A DNA stretch of 64,000 bases, from NCBI RefSeq assembly GCF_001592005.1, contig NZ_BCVZ01000007.1:106802-170801 (forward strand), written 5' to 3'. Source of the DNA: Bacillus sonorensis NBRC 101234 = KCTC 13918 (GTDB lineage: Bacteria > Bacillota > Bacilli > Bacillales > Bacillaceae). The position numbers and the translations under genes were made by a program. The notes beneath the pieces are model-generated. The model had not been told where the DNA came from, ran no database searches, and worked only from the letters and a program-made list of their open reading frames with translations. Below, one piece after another: positions 49,221 to 60,003 of the stretch. Every line of letters starts with the position of its first letter. Position 1 is the stretch's first letter.

Positions 49221-49871
49221 ATGAATTTAGATCAAATAAAAGGAAACTATGATGCTATTTTCGGACTGGGGCATCTTTGTTTAACAGCCCTTCAACTTAG
49301 AAAAAATAATTTAAGGCATTATGCGGGCCCTTTAGATTGGGTCGGAACCCCTTATCTGACAGATCTCAACCGCCTTTTAAGAAATCGCTTTTCCAATTTT
49401 TTAGAACCTCAAAATCTCAGAATAACAGGCTACTCGACCGGAGTTGATAGCCATGAACGCTATATCTCATTAAGAGATGATTATTACTATGTAGATTCTG
49501 CCCATGATTTTAAAGCAGATCAAAACACATTCGATGATATTGTCACTTATCCGGAAGTAAAAGAGAAATTTAGTAGAAGAATTAACAGATTTTTAAATCA
49601 AATGGCGACAGCTAATCGAATCCTTTTTATCAGAACGAATGGAACATTTGAAGAAGCGCAGGAACTTGAAACCGTATTATCTGACTTGGTACAAAACGAA
49701 TTCAGCGTTTTACTTATCAATCATACGAATGTTAAAGGGATTGTTGAACAAAATTGGCCGTTACAACGAGTTTGCGCAATTGAACTTCCGGATAAAGAAA
49801 TATGGGCAGCTAACGATTCTCTTTGGAAACAAATACTTAGCGGCGTGAATTATGTCCCTTCTTCTCATTAA
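49221..49871 (+). CDS. DUF1796 putative papain-like cysteine peptidase
   Basis: A 216-residue DUF1796 protein. The diagnostic N-terminal block is AIFGLGHLCLTALQLRKNNLRHYAGPLDWV, with predicted nucleophile Cys20 and the PLDW motif near 37. The middle HERYISLRDDYYYVDSAHDF offers the conserved His, and RRINRFLNQMATANRILFIRTNGTFEEAQEL follows. DUF1796 is predicted from structure-based work to be papain-like, with no known substrate. AT-rich, monocistronic and probably acquired. Confidence 0.82.
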   Translation: MNLDQIKGNYDAIFGLGHLCLTALQLRKNNLRHYAGPLDWVGTPYLTDLNRLLRNRFSNFLEPQNLRITGYSTGVDSHERYISLRDDYYYVDSAHDFKADQNTFDDIVTYPEVKEKFSRRINRFLNQMATANRILFIRTNGTFEEAQELETVLSDLVQNEFSVLLINHTNVKGIVEQNWPLQRVCAIELPDKEIWAANDSLWKQILSGVNYVPSSH

Positions 49872-49975
49872 CCATTTAGATATCGGCTGTCCCGGCAGGA
49901 AATATTTCTGCTTCTTTTTGCCCGTAAAGGGCGGGGATAGACTAATATAGGAAAACCAAACGCATATGGGGCCTA

Positions 49976-50000
49976 CAGCCCTTCTCATTAGGAAGGGCTG
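49976..50000. terminator. Perfect stem-loop between DUF1796 and amidohydrolase genes
   Basis: CAGCCCTTC / GAAGGGCTG with a 7-nt loop; no T-run, so the termination role is uncertain. Confidence 0.4.
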
Positions 50001-50059
50001 GTCATTAACAGATACTTGTAAGGGTAATAACTTCTCTCTATTGATATAAATGATATGCT

Positions 50060-51409
50060 TTAAAAAGCGGCTTCCGGGGCTCGGGATAGGATATGATCCC
50101 TTGCCGCGACCGCTCTCTTTCTTACATCCTCAAGATCGACATCAACCAATTTCCCCTGTTGTTTGACTGCTTTTCCAGCAACATATACGGAATCTATATT
50201 ACCGGGATGAGCGGTCTGTACAATAGCCCCTGTCACATCAGTAAGAGGGAGCAAATTAAGGCTGTCGGCTTTCAGCATGATGAAATCAGCTTCTTTGCCA
50301 GGAGAAAGAGAGCCGATTTTATGATCCAGCATTAAGGCTCGTGCGCCGTCAATCGTAGCCGCTTCAAGGATTTGCTCGGCGAAGATGCCCAATTCCGGCC
50401 CAGGCATGATCCCTTCTTTAAGCAATGCCTCATTTTGTTTAGCGCGCTCTGCCTGAAGGGCAAATTTCATTTGGGCAAATAGATCTCCCCCCGTTGATGT
50501 GACAACATCAACGCCAAGCGAAGGACGCACTCCGTGTTTGAGGGCCAATCCTGTGACAGGGTAGCCATGTCCCATCATCATCTCAATTTCAGGTGTAACA
50601 GAAATCGAGCTTCCATGGGCAGACAGCATTTTCATCTCCTCTTCACTAATTGCATTGACATGCACCATATTCAAATCAGGACCGAGCAGCCCGGCTTTAT
50701 GCAGCTTTTCAATGGAACGGTCTTTCGCTCCCCAATTGCCGAAGCCGATATGCATGCTGCACAGGACGTCGAGTTCGCGAGCTGTCTTGATTTCAAAGGC
50801 AGATGTATCCCATGATGAAAACTCAGGGCCGCGAATCGCCAGCCCCATGGTCAGAAGCTGATCTTTTGACTGAAAGTAAGCTTTTTTTACCCGCTTGGCC
50901 TCATCCATATTGGACAGATTGCTTTCTCTGTCCCAATATGCGGCATCACCTGATGTTCCAAAAGCAAAGACTGCACGAATTCCCGCTTTTTTCAAACCGG
51001 CAATCAGCTGATCCGTGTGATCCGGCGACTCGATCATCGTCCAGTCCAGCAATGTGGTCACGCCCGCATCGAGCGCCTCAAGCGCTCCCAAATAATTTGC
51101 GATCCAATCATCCTCAGGCCTGCGCATCGAACCGTAATTCCCATAATAAATCCGGCTCAAATAGGTTTGCAGCGACCAATCGGCGCCGATTCCCCGAATG
51201 ACAGACTCCCAGACATGGCGATGTGTGTCGACAAGCCCCGGCATGATCACCATATTAGAGGCATCGATCACCTCTGCGTCTAGTGCAACGATAGACCCGG
51301 CAACCTCCACTATCGTTGAACCCTCAATCAGCATGTCCCCTTTTTCGATGTTTTTCAGCCTCGGATCAAGAGTAATGATTGTCGCATTTCGAAAAAGTGT
51401 TTTCCGCAT
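50060..51409 (-). CDS. Amidohydrolase of the TRZ/ATZ deaminase group
   Basis: A 449-residue metal-dependent amidohydrolase. The N-terminal strand domain (TLFRNATIITLDPRLKNIEKGDMLIEG) is followed by the HxH metal site VDTHRHVWESVIRGIGADW, then His in CSMHIGFGNWG, His in MVHVNAISEEEM and Asp in SLGVDVVTSTGGDLF. Such enzymes deaminate or dechlorinate nucleobase-like or guanidino compounds; the native substrate here is unknown. Monocistronic, ending in an unusual RAPEAAF tail. Confidence 0.9.
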   Translation of the reverse strand: MRKTLFRNATIITLDPRLKNIEKGDMLIEGSTIVEVAGSIVALDAEVIDASNMVIMPGLVDTHRHVWESVIRGIGADWSLQTYLSRIYYGNYGSMRRPEDDWIANYLGALEALDAGVTTLLDWTMIESPDHTDQLIAGLKKAGIRAVFAFGTSGDAAYWDRESNLSNMDEAKRVKKAYFQSKDQLLTMGLAIRGPEFSSWDTSAFEIKTARELDVLCSMHIGFGNWGAKDRSIEKLHKAGLLGPDLNMVHVNAISEEEMKMLSAHGSSISVTPEIEMMMGHGYPVTGLALKHGVRPSLGVDVVTSTGGDLFAQMKFALQAERAKQNEALLKEGIMPGPELGIFAEQILEAATIDGARALMLDHKIGSLSPGKEADFIMLKADSLNLLPLTDVTGAIVQTAHPGNIDSVYVAGKAVKQQGKLVDVDLEDVRKRAVAARDHILSRAPEAAF

Positions 51410-51814
51410 GGCGATTCTCCCTTCTTAAAGGATGGTAAAGGCTTAAGGTATAGTAACATCATCTCCAATATCCATTTTAAAACAAAAAAGGGGTGTACCA
51501 TACAAATAAGACTCGACGGGCGGAAGAATCATAATATGTTCATGGAAAAATGAAAGCTCACACAGATCTTCCCGGGCAGACTGACAGATTTTTTTAAAAA
51601 TTGCTGTTGTACCCCATCTAACTGATCACCTCATCAATATCACCTTTTTACCATTTTTACATGAAACGGCCGGCTGGCGGAGGATTTTTTATGAATACGG
51701 AGAATTTCAAATTATACATCCGTGAAAAAGACGTCATGTGACCACATTGTGGGGATGGTTGGTGAACAAGCCTTCCATGTTTTCTCCCAACTACTTTTTA
51801 AAAGGAGGAAAACG
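51410..51814. other. Intergenic region between amidohydrolase and yukJ-like genes
   Basis: About 400 bases between divergent genes. Apart from the two ribosome binding sites (AAAGGAGG at 51801-51808 for the yukJ-like gene) I see no open frame with a start signal and no clear palindrome. Confidence 0.45.
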
Positions 51815-52501
51815 ATGGCTGTTGAAAATTATGGCGTTTTAAAGGGAACTGTACACGATACGAGAAGAGAGGTTGATTTTGATACCCCCCATTATCAAGT
51901 GGATGTGATTGGAGAGGATGGCACGCATTACAGATGTGCCATTAATGTGATGTCGAGCTCAGCCGAATCAGAAGTATTGTATTATGCGGATGATGATTTT
52001 AATGCCAGTGAAATCACCCATTTGCAAAACCTGCAGAACGGATATACTCCTATTCGAGAAAATGAAGCAAATCAACGTATCGCACTTGACTATGTAAGAG
52101 GCAATCTTTTCGATCCCACCAAAATGATACCTCTGCCTCATGAAGTTACTGGCGAAAATAATGACTTGAATGATTTTATTGAAACATACATGAACGAAGC
52201 CAAAAAAGAAAATGCTGCTATCTATGTTTACGGCTCACGATTCGGACCTGAGAATAAGAAAGATAAAATATTCGGGTTCGAACCAACCAACGGTATGCAT
52301 AATATTCACATGAACCAGGGGAATTCAGGAAGATGGAAACAGGACAACGGAGTTTATCACGACGGCGGGATACTCATTCAATTTAAGGACTATTGGGTTG
52401 CCATTTTTTTAGCTTTCTTAACGCAATCTTGGTGCACGGATCAAAATGGAGATCCGATCAGGTTTTGTGCGTTTACAGAACCTGATAAAGAGTTTGAATG
52501 A
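51815..52501 (+). CDS. yukJ: DUF2278 family protein YukJ
   Basis: The ATG at 51815 follows AAAGGAGGAAAACG and gives 228 residues, the YukJ length. DUF2278 landmarks: NYGVLKGTVHDTRRE, HYQVDVIGEDGTHYRCAINVMSS, LDYVRGNLFDPTKMIPLPHEVTGENNDLND and GMHNIHMNQGNSGRW...DGGILIQF, where GIHxIHMNQGN and NDGGL are family hallmarks. No function is established. There is no signal peptide. In some bacteria the family is linked to secreted or phage-related clusters, which are not seen here. Confidence 0.85.
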   Translation: MAVENYGVLKGTVHDTRREVDFDTPHYQVDVIGEDGTHYRCAINVMSSSAESEVLYYADDDFNASEITHLQNLQNGYTPIRENEANQRIALDYVRGNLFDPTKMIPLPHEVTGENNDLNDFIETYMNEAKKENAAIYVYGSRFGPENKKDKIFGFEPTNGMHNIHMNQGNSGRWKQDNGVYHDGGILIQFKDYWVAIFLAFLTQSWCTDQNGDPIRFCAFTEPDKEFE

Positions 52502-52506
52502 AATTG

Positions 52507-52529
52507 CCCCCTTCTCGATGAGGAGGGGG
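52507..52529 (+). terminator. Stem-loop after yukJ-like gene
   Basis: CCCCCTTCTC / GAGGAGGGGG arms with a 3-nt loop; no T-run. Confidence 0.45.
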
Positions 52530-52574
52530 TAAACATGTCCAAAACTTTTGTCCGGCGGTCGGCGGAATAAAAGG

Positions 52575-52603
52575 AAAAACCCCTTGATTACTCAAGGGGT
52601 TTT
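52575..52603 (-). terminator. Rho-independent terminator of groESL
   Basis: AAAACCCCTTGA / TCAAGGGGTTTT stem with a 4-nt loop just past the groEL stop. Confidence 0.92.
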
Positions 52604-52617
52604 AGTTGCGGGTGGGC

Positions 52618-54264
<1,647 letters not shown>

Positions 54265-54294
54265 TCAGGATTGTTTAAAGATTTTATTTATGTC

Positions 54295-54579
54295 TTAGCC
54301 GATAACAGCTAAAATGTCGCTTTCACGCAAGATTAAGTAGTCAGTACCTTCATATTTCACTTCGGTACCTGCATATTTTGAGAAGATGATGCGGTCGCCT
54401 GTTTTGACTTCTAATGCAACGCGCTCTCCGCTCTCTAACACACGGCCTGAACCGGCAGCAACCACTTTACCCTCTTGGGGTTTTTCTTTTGCGGAGTCAG
54501 GAAGTACGATTCCGCTAGCAGTTTTTTCTTCAGACTCAACGAGCTCAATGACAACGCGATCACCTAATGGCTTTAACAA
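54295..54579 (-). CDS. groES: 10-kDa co-chaperonin GroES
   Basis: A 94-residue GroES, the seven-subunit lid of GroEL. I start at the TTG 54577-54579, which aligns with the family start ([21 protein letters not shown]) and has AGGAGG 8 bases upstream; an upstream ATG at 54630 would begin within the CIRCE hairpin. The mobile loop [19 protein letters not shown] and roof loop are intact. Use of TTG instead of ATG in a very highly expressed gene is unusual. Confidence 0.96.
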   Translation of the reverse strand: MLKPLGDRVVIELVESEEKTASGIVLPDSAKEKPQEGKVVAAGSGRVLESGERVALEVKTGDRIIFSKYAGTEVKYEGTDYLILRESDILAVIG

Positions 54580-54613
54580 TGAAACAACCTCCTCAATATT
54601 TTCATATGTAATT

Positions 54614-54679
54614 TTAGCACTCGCACTCATTGAGTGCTAACACAATTCTTATAATAAAGAATCTCCAGGGCAATTTCAA
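54614..54679 (-). promoter_or_regulatory. groESL promoter with CIRCE element
   Basis: TTAGCACTC-N9-GAGTGCTAA (54614-54640) is a perfect CIRCE element, the binding site of the heat-shock repressor HrcA. Upstream on the minus strand are TATTAT (54651-54656) and TTGAAA (54674-54679), 17 bases apart, a SigA promoter. Confidence 0.97.
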
Positions 54680-54805
54680 GTGATAAGGTTAAAAATTTTT
54701 TGCGCTTACATATTTCCCGTTATCCTTCCCGCCCAATAATTTGAATGGAGTGTGTTACAATAAACATAGTCTGCTTTAGATCTTTAGAAAAGGAGTACAT
54801 ACGGC

Positions 54806-55540
54806 TTGAGAAAACAATACTGGTTTATTATTTTGACATACGTGCTCATGCAATTGTCGTCCGTTGTCGGTCTGCCGCTGCTTTATTTTCTTGGCGTCGG
54901 AAAAGGGCAGCCACCCGCCGAAACTCAGCTCACACTCGTCGGAGTATGGTCTGTCATCGCCTTTACACTATGTCTTGTGATCGTGCTGTTGATTTTAAGG
55001 ACCGCTCCAAAAACAACGCTTCGAAACGCCCCGAAAGCATCGATCGGTGTCTCTATCGCCTGGGCGGTCCTCGGCGTTTTTCTCGCGCTTTTTGCCCAAT
55101 CGATTGCCGCCGCGATCGAAATGAAACTGTTCGGTGTAAATCCCGAATCGGAAAATACACAAAGAATCATGGATATCATTCATGCATTGCCGCTCATGAT
55201 GTTTGTTTCATCTGTATTCGGTCCTATTCTGGAGGAAATCATTTTCAGAAAGATCATTTTTGGGGCATTTTATGAAAAAACAAATTTCTTTATCGCCGCT
55301 TTAATCAGTTCCATTTTATTCTCGGTTGTCCACCTGGATTTCTCACACCTTTTAATCTATACGGCAATGGGCTTCACATTCGCGTTTTTATACGTCAGGA
55401 CAAACCGGATCATCGTACCGATCTTCGCCCATGTCGCCATGAATACGCTTGTCGTCATTATCCAGACTTTCCAGGGGCCTATTGAAGAATATTTGGAACG
55501 AGCCGAAAAAATGCAAATGATTATTGGAGGATTTTTATGA
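54806..55540 (+). CDS. ydiL: CPBP intramembrane metalloprotease YdiL
   Basis: A 244-residue CPBP (Abi/CAAX) family membrane protein starting with TTG (GGAG 10 bases upstream). Motif 1 LEEIIFRKIIF carries the Glu-Glu-x-x-x-Arg signature; motif 2 is HLDFSHLLIY and motif 3 FAHVAMNTLVV. These residues form the intramembrane zinc site. The substrate is unknown. The stop overlaps the ydiK start by 4 bases (ATGA), and the pair is divergent from groESL as in B. subtilis. Confidence 0.92.
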   Translation: MRKQYWFIILTYVLMQLSSVVGLPLLYFLGVGKGQPPAETQLTLVGVWSVIAFTLCLVIVLLILRTAPKTTLRNAPKASIGVSIAWAVLGVFLALFAQSIAAAIEMKLFGVNPESENTQRIMDIIHALPLMMFVSSVFGPILEEIIFRKIIFGAFYEKTNFFIAALISSILFSVVHLDFSHLLIYTAMGFTFAFLYVRTNRIIVPIFAHVAMNTLVVIIQTFQGPIEEYLERAEKMQMIIGGFL

Positions 55541-55728
55541 TAAGAAGCCCGAAATTTTGGGGATTGATTTATTTTTTGACCGGTGTGCTGTTTACGTATC
55601 TGGCAGCTACCACTCCGGGGAATATGTGGTCGTTCTACACGATTCTTCTCATGCTTTTCGCTGCTTACAACATCAGCATTTCCTTTAAAATGTTCGCCCT
55701 TTCAAGCAGGTTGAAAAGAAAAAAATAA
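55537..55728 (+). CDS. ydiK: YdiK, small DUF4305 membrane protein
   Basis: A 63-residue protein with two membrane helices (FWGLIYFLTGVLFTYLAA and WSFYTILLMLFAAYNISISF) and a basic C-terminus. It is translationally coupled to ydiL, the same order as in B. subtilis. Function unknown. Confidence 0.88.
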   Translation: MIRSPKFWGLIYFLTGVLFTYLAATTPGNMWSFYTILLMLFAAYNISISFKMFALSSRLKRKK

Positions 55729-55748
55729 AACAACTCGTTTTAAAGATA

Positions 55749-55784
55749 AGAGCCATTCTCGTAAAGAGAGATGGCTCTTTATTT
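55749..55784. terminator. Terminator between ydiK and tatCy
   Basis: AGAGCCATTCTC / GAGAGATGGCTCT arms with a T-rich tail on the plus strand; convergent genes. Confidence 0.75.
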
Positions 55785-56523
55785 CTGCAGAAATGCCTGG
55801 TTTTCCTCCCGAATTGCATTTTTTTGCGCCTGCCGGTAGGCGATTCGCGAAATCACGATGCTGATCTCATAAAGAATTAATAAAGGCACTGAAACCATTA
55901 AATGAGACAACAGCTCCGGCGGAGTGATAACAGCCGCAATGACGAACAGAACAAAGTAGGCATACTTTCTGATCTTTGACAAAAACATGGGCGTCACCAA
56001 GCCGAGCCTTGTCACAAACATAACCACCACAGGCATCTGAAACAATAAACCGAAAGGAAGCGTCAGCTGCAGAAGAAATTGAAAATATTCGTACACTCCG
56101 ATGACTTGATTCACATTGAGATCATCGGATAAGTTCATCATAAAATCAACGACAAACGGAAACAAAATAAAGTAAGAAAAGGCAATGCCGCCTAAAAAGA
56201 GAATAATCGATACAGGAATATAGCTTAGACAGCCCCGGGCTGATAAACGCCCACAGCTGATACAAAATGAGCGGCGAGGTCATGACAGCGCCGATGATGA
56301 AAGCGAACTGCATGTATACCAGCAAAGGGTCCGTCAGTTTAAACGCATTGAGCGTAAGCAGTTTGGCTTCCTCCGTCTGCTGCAGATAAATGATGATCGG
56401 CTTTGCAAGAAAGAAGCCCGCCATGACAAAAACGGCAAAAAAGAAGGCAGTGAACATGAGCCGTCTTCGCAATTCTTTAATATGTTCCAACAGCGACATT
56501 TCTTTTCCCTTCATCAATGTCAT
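55779..56523 (-). pseudogene. tatCy: TatCy, Tat translocase subunit, frame broken by a deletion
   Basis: TatC recognises twin-arginine signal peptides and with TatAy exports folded proteins such as EfeB. The first frame (from 56523) reads MSLLEHIKELRRRLMF to QLWAFISPGL and then becomes nonsense. A second frame resumes SYIPVSIILFLGGIAFSYFILFPFVVDFM and runs to the end (AFLQK). In B. subtilis the intervening residues are YEKERKVTL. Here CTG is followed directly by T-CTA-AGC, so about 23 bases encoding YEKERKV and part of Thr are missing at 56226-56230. The gene should give only a truncated protein. Confidence 0.85.
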
Positions 56524-56529
56524 CCCATC

Positions 56530-56706
56530 CTACTGATCTTCTTTCTTTTTGTCGTTATCGTCATCCGCCAGACCTTTTGTCGCGTTTTTAAACTCCCGTA
56601 ATGTATTGCCTGCTGCTCTTCCCAGTTCAGGAAGTTTTTTCGGACCAAAAATCAAAATCGCCAAAATAACGATTAAAATAAAGCTTCCAGGACCGATTGT
56701 CGGCAT
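56530..56706 (-). CDS. tatAy: TatAy, Tat translocase pore subunit
   Basis: A 58-residue protein starting MPTIGPGSFILIVILAILIFGPKKLPELGRAAGNTLREFK, the classical TatA layout: a short N-terminal membrane helix, the FGPKKLPELGR hinge and an amphipathic helix, then a charged tail (DDDNDKKKEDQ). It pairs with TatCy, whose gene starts 6 bases downstream. The gene is intact, unlike tatCy. Confidence 0.94.
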   Translation of the reverse strand: MPTIGPGSFILIVILAILIFGPKKLPELGRAAGNTLREFKNATKGLADDDNDKKKEDQ

Positions 56707-56727
56707 ATAAAAGCCTCCCCCTTTCCG

Positions 56728-57375
56728 TCATTTTTCTTCCGTCATTGAATAATGCTTCAGAAAATACACCAATGACTGAAGTTCAACCGCTAAATCTATA
56801 TGATGAATTCGAATGTGTTCCGGCACATTCAAACGGGCCGGCGTAAAATTGAGAATACCTTTAATACCGAGCGCAACAAGCCTGTCCGTAATCGATTGGG
56901 CGGCATGGGCCGGGACCGTCAAAATGGCGACGGGGATGTCATCTGTCAAATGCTCTTCAAGTTTATTCAGGTCGTATACGGGAACGCCTCCGACTTCTGT
57001 TCCGATTTTGCTTTCATTGACATCAAAAGCCATCGCAATTTTCGTGTTGTTGTTTTTAATGAAATTGTAATGGAGAAAGGCTGTTCCTAAATTTCCTACA
57101 CCGATGAGCGTTACGTTTGTCATTTCATCCTGATCGAGCGTCTTTCTGAAAAAGGACAGCAAATAATTCACATTATAGCCATAGCCTTTTTTGCCGAGAG
57201 CTCCAAAATATGAAAAGTCCCTGCGAATTGTAGCAGAATCGACTTTTACGGCATCGCTCAGCTCAGCAGACGAAACACGCTGCTTCCCTGATGCATGAAG
57301 GTTTTTTAAAAAACGATAATATAACGGCAGCCGTTTCGCTGTCGCTTGCGGAATTTTTGAATGATCCAAGTTCAT
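56728..57375 (-). CDS. rex: Redox-sensing repressor Rex
   Basis: A 215-residue repressor that senses the NADH/NAD+ ratio and controls fermentation and respiration genes. N-terminal winged helix ([43 protein letters not shown]) and a Rossmann domain with [14 protein letters not shown] (about 94). The start overlaps the end of moaC by 4 bases. Same location as in B. subtilis. Confidence 0.95.
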   Translation of the reverse strand: MNLDHSKIPQATAKRLPLYYRFLKNLHASGKQRVSSAELSDAVKVDSATIRRDFSYFGALGKKGYGYNVNYLLSFFRKTLDQDEMTNVTLIGVGNLGTAFLHYNFIKNNNTKIAMAFDVNESKIGTEVGGVPVYDLNKLEEHLTDDIPVAILTVPAHAAQSITDRLVALGIKGILNFTPARLNVPEHIRIHHIDLAVELQSLVYFLKHYSMTEEK

Positions 57376-57884
57376 AACCGATCCTCCATGTTTACTTCAG
57401 CTTTTTCCCTTTTATAGTCGCCGTTTTTCCCGCCCGTCTTTTCTGCAAGATAGGTCGGGCCTATCACCATTCCCTTATCCGCCGCCTTGCACATGTCATA
57501 AACAGTCAGGGCGCATACGGAAGCTGACGTTAACGCTTCCATTTCCACACCTGTACTCCCTTTTGTCTTGACTTTTGCCTGAATATGCAGGATGCTGTTC
57601 TGTTCTTTTTCTTCCCATCGAAAGGCGATATCGACTCCCTTAAGGGCAATCGGATGGCACATCGGGATGATGGCGGACGTTTGCTTCGCCGCCATGATTC
57701 CGGCTACCTGGGCCACCGCCAGCACATCGCCTTTCCCCATTTCCTGGTTCTTGATTTTTGCATGCACGTCTCTTGTCATGGACACGCTTGAGAGAGCCAC
57801 AGCAGTTCGGACTGAAGCTTCCTTTTCGCTTATATCAACCATTTTGGCTCTGCCTTGTTCATTAAAGTGTGTAAATTGGTTCAT
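57372..57884 (-). CDS. moaC: Cyclic pyranopterin monophosphate synthase MoaC
   Basis: The ATG at 57882-57884 follows AAGGAGAG and gives 170 residues. MoaC converts the MoaA product to cyclic pyranopterin monophosphate in molybdenum cofactor synthesis. Family blocks: [35 protein letters not shown] and [30 protein letters not shown], with the Asp-Met-Cys-Lys catalytic stretch. Rex follows with overlap, as in B. subtilis. Confidence 0.95.
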   Translation of the reverse strand: MNQFTHFNEQGRAKMVDISEKEASVRTAVALSSVSMTRDVHAKIKNQEMGKGDVLAVAQVAGIMAAKQTSAIIPMCHPIALKGVDIAFRWEEKEQNSILHIQAKVKTKGSTGVEMEALTSASVCALTVYDMCKAADKGMVIGPTYLAEKTGGKNGDYKREKAEVNMEDRL

Positions 57885-58033
57885 GATAAAAACTCTCCTT
57901 ATAAAGATCATACACTATTTTTTTCAATCTGTCTTTTTCTTTTGGTTAAAATCTTCCAGACTTCACTTAATTGTTTGCTGACTGCTATCTGATAGGCTAC
58001 ACTTAAAATAGCAAACAAGAGGTGAAATAGATC

Positions 58034-59965
58034 ATGATGATTTTACAAGTCAATCAGCTCTCAAAATCGTTTGGGGCCGATTCCATTTTAACGAATATAA
58101 AGCTTGAAGTCAGATCACGGGACCGGATTGCGATCGTCGGCCGCAACGGAGCCGGAAAATCGACTTTTTTAAAAATTATCGCCGGCCGCCTGTCTTATGA
58201 AAAAGGGGACATCATTAAGCCGAAGGATTTAACCATCGGCTATCTTGATCAGCATTCAGGACTTGATTCCGAGCTTACGATTAAAGAGGAATTGCTTTCG
58301 GTCTTTGATCATTTGAAAACGATGGAAACCGAGATGCGCTCGATTGAAGAGGAAATGGCGCATGCTGATCCGGACAAGCTGGAATCTTTAATGAAAACGT
58401 ACGATAGACTCCAGCAGACGTTTAAAGACAAAGGCGGCTATCAATATGAAGCTGACGTCAGATCTGTGATCCACGGAATGGGATTCGCCGGACACGGCGA
58501 TTCCGCGCGCGTGCAGGATTTAAGCGGCGGACAAAAAACGAGGCTCGCACTCGGAAAAATGCTTTTGACAAAGCCTGATCTGCTGATTCTTGATGAACCG
58601 ACAAACCACCTGGACATCGACACGCTCACATGGCTGGAACAATATTTGCAAAACTACAGCGGCGCCATTCTGATCGTCTCCCATGACAGGTACTTTCTTG
58701 ATAAGGTCGTCACCCAAGTATATGAGATTTCCCGCACCCAGAGCAAAAAATACATCGGAAACTACAGCTCATATCTTACATTAAAAGCGGAACACCTTGA
58801 AAGAGAGACCAAGCTGTATGAAAAGCAGCAGGATGAAATCGCCAAGCTCCAGGACTTCGTCGACCGCAACCTGGCAAGGGCCTCAACGACAAAGCGCGCC
58901 CAAAGCAGAAGAAAACAGCTCGAGCGGATGGAAGTCATGACAAAACCGCTCGGCGATGAAAAATCAGCCAACTTCCGCTTTGAGATTTCGCGGCAAAGCG
59001 GAAATGACGTTTTACGCGTCGAAGATCTGACGGTCAGCTATCAAGATCAGCCTCCGCTCCTCCGTTCGCTCAATTTTCATATTACACGCGGGGAAAGCGT
59101 GGCGCTTGTCGGCCCTAACGGTATCGGAAAATCGACGCTGTTAAAAACGCTGATACAGAAGCTGAAGCCTGCCGCCGGAACGATCACAACGGGCTCACAT
59201 GTCTTGATCGGCTATTACGATCAGGAACAGGCTGAATTGACTTCGTCAAAACGTGTCATTGACGAGCTGTGGGATGAGTATCCAGAGATGAATGAGAAAG
59301 ATATTAGAACATGCCTGGGAAATTTTCTATTCTCCGGAGATGATGTGCTAAAACCGGTTCACGCCCTGAGCGGGGGTGAAAAAGCCCGGCTCGCGCTCGC
59401 CAAGCTGATGCTTCAAAAAGCCAATTTTCTCATTCTTGATGAGCCGACAAACCATCTGGACTTAGACAGCAAGGAAGTATTGGAAAACGCTTTGATTGAC
59501 TATCCCGGAACGATTCTATTTGTGTCTCATGACCGTTATTTTATCAACCGCATCGCAACAAAAGTATTTGAGCTCTCCCCTGAAAAGGTGGAAGAATATT
59601 TAGGGGACTACGATTATTACACAGAAAAAAAGGCGCAGCAGCTTGAGCTCGAAGAACTGGAAAAGCAAAAAACGCAAGAACGGCGAAAAACCGCTTCAGA
59701 AAAAGAGGCCGGAGCAAAACGCAGCTATGAGGAAGAAAAAGAATGGAAAAGGAAAGAACGCCAGCGCCAGCGCCGCATTGAAGAAATAGAAACACGGATC
59801 ACGGCCATTGAAGACCAAATCGAAAAAAATGAAGAATTGCTTTGCGAGCCTGAAGTATTTCAAGATCATGAAAAAGTGCAGGAGATCAACTCCGAAAATG
59901 AACATCTGAATGACGAGCTGGAACAGTTATTATCCGAATGGGAAGCACTTTCTACAAATGAATAA
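58034..59965 (+). CDS. ydiF: ABC-F family ATPase YdiF
   Basis: A 643-residue soluble protein with two ABC cassettes and no membrane domain, i.e. an ABC-F translation factor acting at the ribosomal E site. Walker A motifs GRNGAGKST and GPNGIGKST, signatures LSGGQKTRLALG and LSGGEKARLAL and Walker B LILDEPTNHLD are all intact. The linker between the cassettes and a charged C-terminal coiled coil (KKAQQLELEELEKQKTQERRK onward) match YdiF/Uup-like members. Monocistronic, divergent from moaC. Confidence 0.94.
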   Translation: MMILQVNQLSKSFGADSILTNIKLEVRSRDRIAIVGRNGAGKSTFLKIIAGRLSYEKGDIIKPKDLTIGYLDQHSGLDSELTIKEELLSVFDHLKTMETEMRSIEEEMAHADPDKLESLMKTYDRLQQTFKDKGGYQYEADVRSVIHGMGFAGHGDSARVQDLSGGQKTRLALGKMLLTKPDLLILDEPTNHLDIDTLTWLEQYLQNYSGAILIVSHDRYFLDKVVTQVYEISRTQSKKYIGNYSSYLTLKAEHLERETKLYEKQQDEIAKLQDFVDRNLARASTTKRAQSRRKQLERMEVMTKPLGDEKSANFRFEISRQSGNDVLRVEDLTVSYQDQPPLLRSLNFHITRGESVALVGPNGIGKSTLLKTLIQKLKPAAGTITTGSHVLIGYYDQEQAELTSSKRVIDELWDEYPEMNEKDIRTCLGNFLFSGDDVLKPVHALSGGEKARLALAKLMLQKANFLILDEPTNHLDLDSKEVLENALIDYPGTILFVSHDRYFINRIATKVFELSPEKVEEYLGDYDYYTEKKAQQLELEELEKQKTQERRKTASEKEAGAKRSYEEEKEWKRKERQRQRRIEEIETRITAIEDQIEKNEELLCEPEVFQDHEKVQEINSENEHLNDELEQLLSEWEALSTNE

Positions 59966-59971
59966 ATACCG

Positions 59972-60003
59972 AAAACCACTTCATTCTTTGAAGTGGTTTT
60001 TTA
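59972..60003 (+). terminator. Rho-independent terminator of ydiF
   Basis: AAAACCACTTCA / TGAAGTGGTTTT arms and a T6 run. Confidence 0.92.
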
